Origin: an uncultured bacterium
GTDB lineage: Bacteria; Vulcanimicrobiota; Xenobia; Xenobiales; Xenobiaceae
Assembly: GCA_934636825.1 (NCBI GenBank)
Contig: CAKUBG010000039.1
Location: forward strand, 1-14,141
Length of the DNA: 14,141 nucleotides
Direction: 5' to 3'
Positions 6,904 through 14,069 of the stretch are shown one piece after another. A program made the position numbers and the translations under genes. Positions within the stretch are counted from its first letter, which is position 1; each line of letters begins with the position of its first letter. The notes below the pieces were generated by a model that did no database searches, was not told where the DNA came from, and worked only from the letters and a program-made list of their open reading frames with translations.

Positions 6904-6939
6904 AAAAAATTCCGGTTCAAAGAAAAACCGGAATTTTTT
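6904..6939 (-). terminator. Strong bidirectional terminator after the oxidoreductase operon
   Basis: AAAAAATTCCGGTT (6904-6917) and AACCGGAATTTTTT (6926-6939) are perfect complements, giving a 14-bp stem with an 8-base loop. Each side has a GC core flanked by A and T runs, so it works as an intrinsic terminator on both strands. It ends the oxidoreductase transcript 45 bases past its last stop codon and insulates grpE. Confidence 0.9.
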
Positions 6940-6984
6940 GCCTACATTAGGAAAATATTTAACAAAAAATGGCCTAACCTACAA

Positions 6985-8424
6985 TTAAGCGGGACTATTG
7001 CCGTATAAAGAGTGGAAAGCTTTAACTCCTTCAGCAAAAGCTTGACGGTTAATTTCCTGTATTTGGGCATTTTTCTTTAAGCCATGCTTCAAAGCTTCCA
7101 AAAAAGTAGCTTCAGGGAAGATTCGAGTAGCCGCACAAAAAGCGCCCAAACAGACTACATTTTTCAAAATGCGCGAGCCCAAATTTTGAGCGATTTCCGC
7201 AAAAGGCAAACCATAGACTTTGACACCTTCAGGTACCGGCGGCACTTCAAAAATGACAGCGCTATCATAAATAATAATGCCTCCAGGTTGCACGGAAGGC
7301 GCAAACTTGACCAAACTGGGAGCATTGAAAGCTACCAAAATTTGGGGGTTAGGCACCGCTGGAGAAAGTACCTCGCGAGCGACATGCACGTCGGCATAGG
7401 AAGTGCCGCCTCTGGACTCGGGGCCGTAGCTGGGAATATGGGTAGCGTCAAACCCTTCTTGTAAAGCGGCGCGAGCTAGCAACAAAGCAGCGGTTTGGGC
7501 GCCATCTCCACCGGCTCCAGCAAATTTTATGCCAATATCATCTTGATCGAGGTGAACGGGGAACCCTGAAGCGAATTTTGGCACAGCTTCGTGAGCAGCG
7601 CCAATTTCTCTGAGCAGCCCTTCCGCTTCATAATGCGGACAATTGATATGGGGGCGCTCTCGTCCCTCTTCGGTGATGTCTTTCTTTACTCCCAAAGGAT
7701 ACACCGGAATCATATTGTCGCGCACCCATTCGCACGCCTTAACCGGATCGAGTTTCATTTGCACCGGACATTCGGAGACAACCTCAATAAAGGAAAAACC
7801 GATCCCGTCTATTTGTACTTGCAAAGCTTTTTTGATAGCTTTTTTAGCCTTAACTCGGTTTTTATGATCGAAAAGAGCTACGCGCTCTACATAAACCGGG
7901 CCATCTAGGCCGGCGATCATTTCCGCTACTTTCATGGGTAAGCCCATAGATAAAGTACGTCCATCCGGGCAAGTAGCCATTTTTTGGCCTATTAGAGTGG
8001 TGGGCGCCATTTGGCCGCCGGTCATTCCATAAGTGCTATTGTTGACAAAGATTATGCTTATAGGCAAGCCCATTTGAGCAGCGGAAATAATTTCAGCTAA
8101 ACCGATAGAAGCTAAGTCGCCATCGCCTTGATAAGCCACTACTACTGAATCGGGACGAGCAGTTTTTACACCAGCAGCTACCACGGAAGCACGACCGTGA
8201 GCTGCCTGTATGTTGCCCACATTCATGTAGTAATATAAAAATACGCCGCAGCCTACAGGAGAAATGGCTACTGTGCGATCCTGAATGCCCAATTCGGCAA
8301 TAGATTCAGACAAATATTTATGGATTAAACCGTGACCGCAACCAGGGCAATAATGGGTAGCGTGAGCCTTTACACCTTCACCGTGAGCGTGACGTTCGAA
8401 AGTTTCGTAAAAAACGTGGTTCAT
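6985..8424 (-). CDS. 2-oxoacid:ferredoxin oxidoreductase, fused beta and gamma subunits
   Basis: This is half of a thiamine-diphosphate enzyme that oxidatively decarboxylates a 2-oxoacid to its acyl-CoA and reduces ferredoxin, in the cytoplasm of anaerobes. Residues 1-250 are the beta subunit: CPGCGHG (26-32), VGCG (57-60) and C219 as probable ligands of an iron-sulfur cluster, and the thiamine-diphosphate motif GDGDLASIGLAEII (100-113) ending in NN (128-129). Residues 296-479 are the gamma subunit: GAGGDGAQTAALLLARAA (303-320), PSYGPESRGGTSYADV (331-346) and FNAPSLVKFAPSV (366-378). In many organisms these are separate genes; here a linker of about 45 residues joins them. ATG 8424 overlaps the stop of the upstream gene as ATGA, with GGAGGT 6 bases before it. 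Sequence style is closest to the branched-chain 2-oxoisovalerate or 2-oxoglutarate enzymes (Vor/Kor); the substrate cannot be fixed. Confidence 0.92.
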   Translation of the reverse strand: MNHVFYETFERHAHGEGVKAHATHYCPGCGHGLIHKYLSESIAELGIQDRTVAISPVGCGVFLYYYMNVGNIQAAHGRASVVAAGVKTARPDSVVVAYQGDGDLASIGLAEIISAAQMGLPISIIFVNNSTYGMTGGQMAPTTLIGQKMATCPDGRTLSMGLPMKVAEMIAGLDGPVYVERVALFDHKNRVKAKKAIKKALQVQIDGIGFSFIEVVSECPVQMKLDPVKACEWVRDNMIPVYPLGVKKDITEEGRERPHINCPHYEAEGLLREIGAAHEAVPKFASGFPVHLDQDDIGIKFAGAGGDGAQTAALLLARAALQEGFDATHIPSYGPESRGGTSYADVHVAREVLSPAVPNPQILVAFNAPSLVKFAPSVQPGGIIIYDSAVIFEVPPVPEGVKVYGLPFAEIAQNLGSRILKNVVCLGAFCAATRIFPEATFLEALKHGLKKNAQIQEINRQAFAEGVKAFHSLYGNSPA

Positions 8425-9833
8425 TCCGCTACCTCCATTTTCAGTACAGCTTCAACTATTTCAGCGCTTTGAGGCAAAATACCACCGGAATGTTGCACAT
8501 GGGCTATAGGCGGCAGTTTGCATACTCCGGCATGACTCAAAGCTAAGCGCATTTCATCTTCTAACTGTCCATGAGAAGCTTCCACAACCACAAGGCGACG
8601 GATCGATTTTTCTCGCAAGAGCTTTGTTAAAGCTTTTATAGGGAAAGGCCATAAGCTAATAGGACGGAACAAACCGGCTTTAATGCCCTTAGCACGTAAA
8701 GTACGAATGGCGCCTTTGGTCATGCGAGCCGGAGTATTGGCAGCCACAAAGAGCACTTCACAATCATCAGTCTTAAATAAATCGGCTCGTTGCTCGTTTT
8801 CGGTAATTTCTGCATAAATATCATTGAGATGGTGATTGAGTTTTTCTAAATCGGCTTCGGTAAGTCTAATGGAAGTGATTAAATTGGCGCGGTGTTCACG
8901 ATCACCGGCGGCAGCCCAAGCCGGAATGCCAGGCTCAATCATATACTGAGGCAACTTTACTTTGCTGGTCACTTGCCCCAAATAGCCGTCTCCTAAAATA
9001 ATTACCGGCTGGCGATACTTAAACGCTAAACGGAAAGCTTCCATAGTTAAATCAAGCATTTCTTGGGGATCGGCCGGTGCTAAAGCTAAAGCATGAGTAT
9101 TGCCATGGCCCAAACCGCGACAGACTAATTTTATGTCGGATTGTTCGGGGCCGATATTGCCTAAGCCGGGGCCACCGCGCATAACATTAACAATAACACC
9201 GGGCACTTCAGCGCCAATCATGTAAGAAATACCTTCTAACATAAGGCTAAAGCCCGGAGAAGAAGTAAAAGTCATACAAGGACGGCCAGCGCCACCACAA
9301 CCGTACATGTAATTTACCGTGGCTACTTCACTGACAGCTTGAATAAAAACACCTTGAATATGAGGCAAAATCTTGGCCATCAATTCGGCACCTTCGGTTG
9401 AGGGCGTAATGGGATAGCCGAAGAAATGGCGGCAACCGGCCAAAAGAGCACCGATAGCTGAAGCGTAAGTGCCCTTAATCATGAGAGGTTCGGTATTGGG
9501 CAAAGGAATGCGCTTATCAGCTACACTTTTGGCTACAGGCAATTTTTCACATTCGGCATTTGCCTGCTCTTTAGCGGGAAGTTCCCAAAAATACTTTACA
9601 TTATCAAAATGAAGTGCGTAAGGCTCGGGACAAGAGCTACAGCAAATTCCGCAACCGATGCACTTGCTGTAATCTATAGTTACCGGAACATAACCTGTCT
9701 CCGGATTGACTTCGCCGGTAGGAGCGATGCAATGCTTAGGACAAGCTGCCGCACAACGGCCGCAGCCTTTGCAATATTGAGGTATTACGAGCGGCTTGGG
9801 ACGCGCCTGGCCGCCTTCAGCAATTAAAGGCAT
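8421..9833 (-). CDS. 2-oxoacid:ferredoxin oxidoreductase, fused delta (ferredoxin) and alpha subunits
   Basis: The 470-residue product joins a 2[4Fe-4S] ferredoxin-like delta subunit to the alpha subunit. Delta: C21, C24, C27, C31 and C58, C61, C64, C68 form two CxxCxxCxxxCP cluster sites, which pass electrons to ferredoxin. Alpha begins near 113, with FGYPITPSTEGAELM (138-152), SEVATVNYMYGCGGAGRPCMT (168-188), TSSPGFSLMLEGI (190-202) and RGGPGLGNIGPEQSD (219-233), the last block typical of Vor/Kor enzymes. A domain II-like region follows (from about 355) with VEASHGQLEDEMR (417-429). The frame opens at 10016, but the start is placed at 9833, where GGAGG sits 8 bases upstream and the ferredoxin domain begins soon after. 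The gene comes first in a two-gene operon with the beta-gamma fusion, so one transcript makes the whole complex. Confidence 0.92.
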   Translation of the reverse strand: MPLIAEGGQARPKPLVIPQYCKGCGRCAAACPKHCIAPTGEVNPETGYVPVTIDYSKCIGCGICCSSCPEPYALHFDNVKYFWELPAKEQANAECEKLPVAKSVADKRIPLPNTEPLMIKGTYASAIGALLAGCRHFFGYPITPSTEGAELMAKILPHIQGVFIQAVSEVATVNYMYGCGGAGRPCMTFTSSPGFSLMLEGISYMIGAEVPGVIVNVMRGGPGLGNIGPEQSDIKLVCRGLGHGNTHALALAPADPQEMLDLTMEAFRLAFKYRQPVIILGDGYLGQVTSKVKLPQYMIEPGIPAWAAAGDREHRANLITSIRLTEADLEKLNHHLNDIYAEITENEQRADLFKTDDCEVLFVAANTPARMTKGAIRTLRAKGIKAGLFRPISLWPFPIKALTKLLREKSIRRLVVVEASHGQLEDEMRLALSHAGVCKLPPIAHVQHSGGILPQSAEIVEAVLKMEVAE

Positions 9834-9841
9834 AAAAAAGC

Positions 9842-9846
9842 CCTCC
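9842..9846 (-). promoter_or_regulatory. Ribosome binding site that fixes the delta-alpha start
   Basis: GGAGG on the minus strand is 8 bases before ATG 9833. The frame continues upstream to 10016, but those 61 residues are basic, resemble no ferredoxin-domain sequence, and have no comparable binding site. Confidence 0.8.
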
Positions 9847-10046
9847 ATAAAAAACGAAGGTTTGTCAATACTGTCGCCAGCGGACTTCACCAACAGCCAC
9901 CCCAATATCCTTTTTAAGCTTAGCCTGCCTCTAAATCTGCTCAAAAAATGCTTGTTTTGCTTCGTTAGAGCCGAATTGGAAGGAAGAAGAGAGCGCCGAG
10001 CAGAACGAGGCGCCACTTTATTCTTATTGCTTAGAGCCTAAAAGAT

Positions 10047-10751
10047 ATGATTTCCGTAGAGCTATTCTACCAAAAGGATACCGAATTAAATATAGAACAC
10101 GCTATTCTCAAATTTAATTGTGACAAGCTCTCCGAACAATTTGTCTTAGACTTTGATGAAGCCGTTAAACGCCTCGATGACGATCCCCCTTCAGGATGCT
10201 TGCTCGTGTGCGGCGGCGCTCACCATTTTTGGCAAGCCTGGAGCTTAGAGGAGTTGCGTACCTCCCCCAAATACTCACTTTCTTGGTGTGCCAAATTGGA
10301 AAAAGATCTAGCTTTACTATTGCAATTGCCCTGCCCTACTATAGCCAAGATACATTCTTTATGTCAGGGTTGGGGATTAAGTTTGGCTTTAAGCTGCGAC
10401 TGGCGTTGGGCAACTTCCGGGGCTCAATTTGGCAGCGCCGATGCTTCTCAAGGCGTACCTCCAGGCCTGAGCAGTTGGCTGCTTCCCAAAACGGTCGGCC
10501 AAACTTGGGCCAAACGCTTAATTCTGGGCCAAGAGACTTGGGACGCTTCTTTAGCTTACAAGATAGGCTTAATAGATCGTCTAATCGGTGAAGACGACTC
10601 TGAAGGTCAGGCCCTTATGCGCAAGTTTGGCTCCATGCCCCGCCAAGCCTATCTAAGTTCGCGCCGCCTCCTTACCGAAAGCGCGGCCTCTTTACGCGAA
10701 AACCATTTAGGCGCCTATCTGGCCGCGCTTGCCCAAGCTATAAATGCTTAA
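10047..10751 (+). CDS. Divergent crotonase-fold (enoyl-CoA hydratase/isomerase-like) protein
   Basis: The 234-residue protein matches the crotonase superfamily, whose members bind acyl-CoA thioesters. The core is clear: LPCPTIAKIHSLCQGWGLSLA (94-114), CDWRWATSGAQFG (117-129), QGVPPG (135-140) and VGQTWAKRLILG...AYKIGLIDRLI (150-180). It departs from hydratases at key places. The first oxyanion-hole segment, normally FxxGxD, reads FWQAWS (61-66). The two catalytic glutamates of rat enoyl-CoA hydratase, E144 and E164, align with Ser112 and Asp132. It is therefore unlikely to be an ordinary hydratase and could be an isomerase, thioesterase-like or hydrolase variant, or a catalytically altered acyl-CoA binder. 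It is divergent from the oxidoreductase operon, which makes acyl-CoA, and overlaps the acetyltransferase gene downstream. No strong ribosome binding site is seen before ATG 10047. Confidence 0.8.
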   Translation: MISVELFYQKDTELNIEHAILKFNCDKLSEQFVLDFDEAVKRLDDDPPSGCLLVCGGAHHFWQAWSLEELRTSPKYSLSWCAKLEKDLALLLQLPCPTIAKIHSLCQGWGLSLALSCDWRWATSGAQFGSADASQGVPPGLSSWLLPKTVGQTWAKRLILGQETWDASLAYKIGLIDRLIGEDDSEGQALMRKFGSMPRQAYLSSRRLLTESAASLRENHLGAYLAALAQAINA

Positions 10752-10763
10752 GAGCTTAAGCAT
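10744..10763. repeat. Inverted repeat spanning the crotonase stop and GNAT starts
   Basis: ATGCTTAAG (10744-10752) and CTTAAGCAT (10755-10763) are perfect complements separated by two bases. The repeat contains the crotonase stop codon, and each arm overlaps a possible ATG start of the next gene. In RNA it could fold as an 8-bp AT-rich stem with a 4-base loop and affect start choice. Confidence 0.6.
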
Positions 10764-11430
10764 GACAGCAACTATCACACCTTTTCCTATAAATGAAGAG
10801 ATGATGAGCCACATACGCCCTATGCGCAATACTGATATTGAGCAAGTGGCCGAGCAACACTATCGAGCTATGGGCCATAGCTTGTGGGCTCAATTGGGCA
10901 AGCCTTTTTTGCAAGCTCTCTACACAAGCTTATTACAAGATCCGCTCTTTGTGGCTTATGTATATGCCGAAGGAAAAGAAGTGCAAGGCTTTGTGGCCGG
11001 CAGTTTAGATGTGCCGCGCACCTTTAGTCGGTTGTGGCGTCAGCACTGGTGGCAACTTATTCTGCCCACCTTAGCCGGGTTGGCCCATTGCCCGCACTTA
11101 ATAGGCTCGCTTATAAGCACACCTTTTTATTTTAAGCGCAGCGCCTCTTCCCAACGCATTGAAGCTATAAAAGCAGAATCACTCTTTTGCTCTTTTAAGC
11201 CCAATTTGCGCGGCACCAGAGCGGCCGGCCACATCAACAGAGTGCTTTTTAAACATTTCTTGAGCGCAGGATGCCATTACATAAAAATCACCACCGAAAC
11301 TGACAATGAAGCCAGTCTGCGCCAGCTCGGCCACTGGGGCTTTACCATTGAGGAGCGCTTCCATTTTTACGGCAAAGACATGTACACATTGGTGATGGAT
11401 CTTAGCACCAACCCACGCTTACATGATTAA
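10744..11430 (+). CDS. GNAT-family N-acetyltransferase
   Basis: The product is 228 residues from ATG 10744. The GNAT fold is recognisable: the N-terminal strand and helix HIRPMRNTDIEQVAEQHY (23-40), a middle strand YVYAEGKEVQGFVAG (72-86), the acetyl-CoA-binding region SFKPNLRGTRAAGHINRVLF (150-169), where the usual RGxGxG/A is degenerate, and the C-terminal TETDNEASLRQLGHWGFTIEERFHF (184-208). A long, Trp-rich, partly hydrophobic insertion (about 88-143) lies between the central strand and the cofactor site, so membrane association is possible. The acyl acceptor is unknown. The start is uncertain: ATG 10744 overlaps the crotonase gene by 8 bases; ATG 10762 has AGAG 7 bases upstream; ATG 10801 or 10804 would begin right at the domain. 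Close packing suggests co-transcription with the crotonase gene. Confidence 0.8.
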   Translation: MLKSLSMTATITPFPINEEMMSHIRPMRNTDIEQVAEQHYRAMGHSLWAQLGKPFLQALYTSLLQDPLFVAYVYAEGKEVQGFVAGSLDVPRTFSRLWRQHWWQLILPTLAGLAHCPHLIGSLISTPFYFKRSASSQRIEAIKAESLFCSFKPNLRGTRAAGHINRVLFKHFLSAGCHYIKITTETDNEASLRQLGHWGFTIEERFHFYGKDMYTLVMDLSTNPRLHD

Positions 11431-11493
11431 CAAAGCTAACCAAACACGGAAAATAGAATTAAAGCCAATGCAACCAACAGCGCACTTTAATTG

Positions 11494-12000
11494 TTAAAGC
11501 ATATTTTGGGGCTTGCGATTATCCAAATGTTGGCCGCCTATTTGTTTCACATGCCAACGCTCACGTTTGACAACTTCTCCGATTTGTAAAGCGATAGTAA
11601 AAGAAGATTGCATAGGCATACGTAAAGTGCGCGTCTCACCGGACATAAAAGTAATTTTTTCCGCAAGATCGCTCCTAGCAGACAACGGCTCAAACCCAGA
11701 AAAAACTTCAGTTTTAGGATCGTCGTTTTCGATCCATAATAAACACCGTTCGGAGCTTAAGTTTACAGCTTTAATATAGCAATCCATACTAAAAGCCATC
11801 TCTCGGTTGTCTGCGATTTTGCCATCCAAACGCTTTTCAATTCTATCCGAATATATATATAGCCACAGCGAAGCGGCGTTATTTTCACGTGTATAAGGAG
11901 TGCCAGGCGGCAATACATCACGATCGACATCGTATTTACGGCATCCGGGCAGCAATAAATTGATAATTAAAAGCAGACAGATAATTCCGAGGCGTTTCAT
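11494..12000 (-). CDS. Small predicted lipoprotein of unknown function
   Basis: From ATG 12000 the protein has 168 residues. Residues 1-20 are a lipoprotein signal peptide: MKR, a hydrophobic stretch of Ile and Leu, then the lipobox LPGC with the lipidated cysteine at 20, so the mature protein should be anchored to a membrane on its outer side. The residue after the cysteine is arginine, not aspartate. The rest is mostly beta-rich and charged, ending in a short Cys-free basic tail, and I recognise no domain. An ATG at 12015 is also in frame but gives a poorer signal peptide. A GGGGA motif is 8 bases before ATG 12000. It is convergent with the acetyltransferase gene and divergent from the glycosyltransferase gene; it could belong with either or neither. 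Confidence 0.75.
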   Translation of the reverse strand: MKRLGIICLLLIINLLLPGCRKYDVDRDVLPPGTPYTRENNAASLWLYIYSDRIEKRLDGKIADNREMAFSMDCYIKAVNLSSERCLLWIENDDPKTEVFSGFEPLSARSDLAEKITFMSGETRTLRMPMQSSFTIALQIGEVVKRERWHVKQIGGQHLDNRKPQNML

Positions 12001-12038
12001 AGATAACGTCCCCATTCAGCACAAAACTGACAAGTTAC

Positions 12039-12054
12039 CTGCCAATTGAGCTAA
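12039..12054 (-). other. tRNA D-arm-like sequence in a divergent intergenic region
   Basis: The minus strand reads TTAGCTCAATTGGCAG, identical to the common tRNA position 8-21 block (A box). The D stem is not closed by GAGC and no anticodon or T arm (TTCRA) follows, so this is not a working tRNA. The surrounding 12001-12128 stretch separates the lipoprotein and glycosyltransferase genes and should hold both promoters; I see no strong -35/-10 pair there. Confidence 0.35.
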
Positions 12055-12128
12055 AATCGGCGTTATTCTTGTATTTACAAAAAAGGATAAGAAAAAGCGA
12101 AGCGACAAACTTTTGCCCAATTGTTGGC

Positions 12129-14069
12129 ATGGAGCAGAAAAAACAAATGGCCTTTTTGAAAAAAATCAACAATTTAGAGTGGGGGTGGCTGGCCGACTTA
12201 TTGATTATCATATTTATAAGCGGCGTCGTAACAGAAGCCAATTTAATTTGGCAAATAAATTACGCTTATCCCCCTCATGCTGACTACGCACACCATTTCT
12301 TGGAAGCTTCGGCTATGGAATTGCGCTTACAGAATTGCTCCAGCTTAGTAGAAAAGGTACTGACTTTTCTTTTTTGGCCCAGTTCTTATCCTCCCGGCAT
12401 GTATTGGTCAGCTTATGTAAGTTCGTTTTTCATGGGGCGTGGCCTTATGTCGGCTATGATGAGTCAAATGCTCTGCTTTCCCATACTTGTAGCCTCGCTT
12501 TATTACACAGTGCGCCCTAAGTATGGTGTAATAGCCGCCGCTGCCACGACTGCGATCTGCGCCTCCACTCCTTTTTTGGCCTTGGGATCGAATAGTTATG
12601 TGGTTGATTACCCCTCGACAGCCTTTACGGCGCTTTGCTTATGCCTATTTTTCAATTCCGACCTAATGCAAAAGACCAATTATGCCGTGGCCTTCGGTTT
12701 GGCCCTAGGCTTAGGCTGCCTTGGTAAACCCACAACCATTTTCTTCGCTGCCCCACCTCTGTTTTTGCTTTTTGTCCTAAAACTTCCCCAACTTTGGCCT
12801 TACAAAAGCAAAGTCGTTATTTCAGTTTTGTCTATATGCGCCGCTTCACTTTTTCCTATTGTGGCAGCTTGCCGCACTCACTTGTGGCCACCTTGCACTG
12901 CCGACTATAGCAGCTTTTTTCCCACTTATAAAATTATTTTAATCGGCTGTGCCATAGCTTGGGCTATTGGCTTAACTTTGGAAGCTTATTATCTCTGGAA
13001 GCCGGAAATAGACAAAACTGCCACCAACGGGATTGGCCGCCTGATGCTCAATCTAAACTTGGCCTTCGCCAGTTTTTATTTGCTCTTTTTCCCTTGGGCT
13101 TCCGCCAATGCCGCTACCATGTTTTGGCGATCTCATCACCTAGGTTGGCAAACTTTCAACAATTTATCTACTCTGAGTTTCAGTCAATATATTCACGGTT
13201 TAGCCGAAGGCTACGTCGGTTTACCAGTTACAATAATTACTCTATTAGGCGCTCTTTATTGTTGGCGCAAACAAGGTACTCTGGAAGAGCGCCTCACTTT
13301 CATCTCCTGTTTGCTGGCCAGCTTAATATCTATAATTATGCTCAGCCCGGCTGTGCGCTATATTCTACCGGCTATAGCCTTTGGTTGTTGCTTTTATACC
13401 GCTTTCTTCCGTCGCATCCCTTATGGCTATGTTTTAGCCTTAGCTTTAGCCAGCCTAATGTTTTGGTGCAATATTATGGATTCAATACTTAATCCACAAT
13501 ACAAAGAGACAGCCCGTAGCAACACCCAGTGTGGCACTTTAACAATGTGCGCAAGTTTGCCCATGTATCCATCGACAGCGACTCTTCCTTTTGTCGGCGG
13601 TTGGCAATTAGGCCCAAAATTGATCGCACCAACTTATAATACCAACTGCGCTCCTAAACTGGCAGCCATTTTCATTCACGAAACCATTATAAATGCCAAT
13701 CCGGCTGAATCTTTAAAAATTGGCTTACAAACTTGGGCCAATTTTCACCGAGGCTCAATTGTACCTGTTTTAGTTAGCTACGAAGATTTCCACACTAAGG
13801 AAACGGTACGTCTGGAGCAATATCGCAATATTTTAAACCTCAAGCCCTTCTATCCAGAGCAAGCTGAAAAATTGATCGATATTATGGATAATAGACAAGA
13901 TTATCGCTACGATTACGTTATAGACGTAACTCCTCTGGGCTTTACTCCTGCCGAACCAGCAAAAATCAGGCGTTTGCTAACCAATGATAGTTTCACTCCA
14001 ATCTACTTTGCTACAGCAATTCAAACTAAGGAATATAAAGTTACGCTCTATTCTTTACAAAAAATGTGA
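12129..14069 (+). CDS. Polytopic membrane glycosyltransferase, GT-C type
   Basis: The 646-residue protein (from ATG 12129) has about 10-12 membrane segments in residues 20-450 and a soluble C-terminal domain of about 190 residues. GT-C enzymes transfer sugars from lipid-phosphate donors to acceptors outside the cytoplasmic membrane. Supporting features are a first outer loop with an acidic residue, YPPHADYAHHFLE (47-59), the motif SSYPPGMYW (85-93), VVDYPSTAFTALCL (158-171), GLGCLGKPTT (194-203) and the late RYILPAIAF (410-418), a pattern seen in ArnT/PMT-like proteins. The sugar and acceptor are unknown. The start is uncertain: the frame opens at TTG 12069, and ATG 12147 is also possible, with GGAG 12 bases upstream. 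The stop codon TGA lies at the edge of a putative IS200/IS605 end, so the original C-terminus may differ by a few residues; the final VTLYSLQ looks like a natural end strand. Confidence 0.82.
   Translation: MEQKKQMAFLKKINNLEWGWLADLLIIIFISGVVTEANLIWQINYAYPPHADYAHHFLEASAMELRLQNCSSLVEKVLTFLFWPSSYPPGMYWSAYVSSFFMGRGLMSAMMSQMLCFPILVASLYYTVRPKYGVIAAAATTAICASTPFLALGSNSYVVDYPSTAFTALCLCLFFNSDLMQKTNYAVAFGLALGLGCLGKPTTIFFAAPPLFLLFVLKLPQLWPYKSKVVISVLSICAASLFPIVAACRTHLWPPCTADYSSFFPTYKIILIGCAIAWAIGLTLEAYYLWKPEIDKTATNGIGRLMLNLNLAFASFYLLFFPWASANAATMFWRSHHLGWQTFNNLSTLSFSQYIHGLAEGYVGLPVTIITLLGALYCWRKQGTLEERLTFISCLLASLISIIMLSPAVRYILPAIAFGCCFYTAFFRRIPYGYVLALALASLMFWCNIMDSILNPQYKETARSNTQCGTLTMCASLPMYPSTATLPFVGGWQLGPKLIAPTYNTNCAPKLAAIFIHETIINANPAESLKIGLQTWANFHRGSIVPVLVSYEDFHTKETVRLEQYRNILNLKPFYPEQAEKLIDIMDNRQDYRYDYVIDVTPLGFTPAEPAKIRRLLTNDSFTPIYFATAIQTKEYKVTLYSLQKM

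Noticed and set aside
3115..8424. Many open frames opposite dnaK, grpE and the oxidoreductase genes
   Set aside because: They lie antisense to strongly conserved genes, lack ribosome binding sites and show no domains; they are shadows of the coding strand.
9834..10016. Longer form of the delta-alpha oxidoreductase starting at 10016
   Set aside because: The added 61 residues are basic and unlike the family, while GGAGG at 9842-9846 fits ATG 9833.
11485..11499. CTTTAA-TTG-TTAAAG as a terminator between the convergent genes
   Set aside because: The stem is six A/T-rich pairs with a 3-base loop and no T run, and it overlaps the lipoprotein stop codon; too weak to call.
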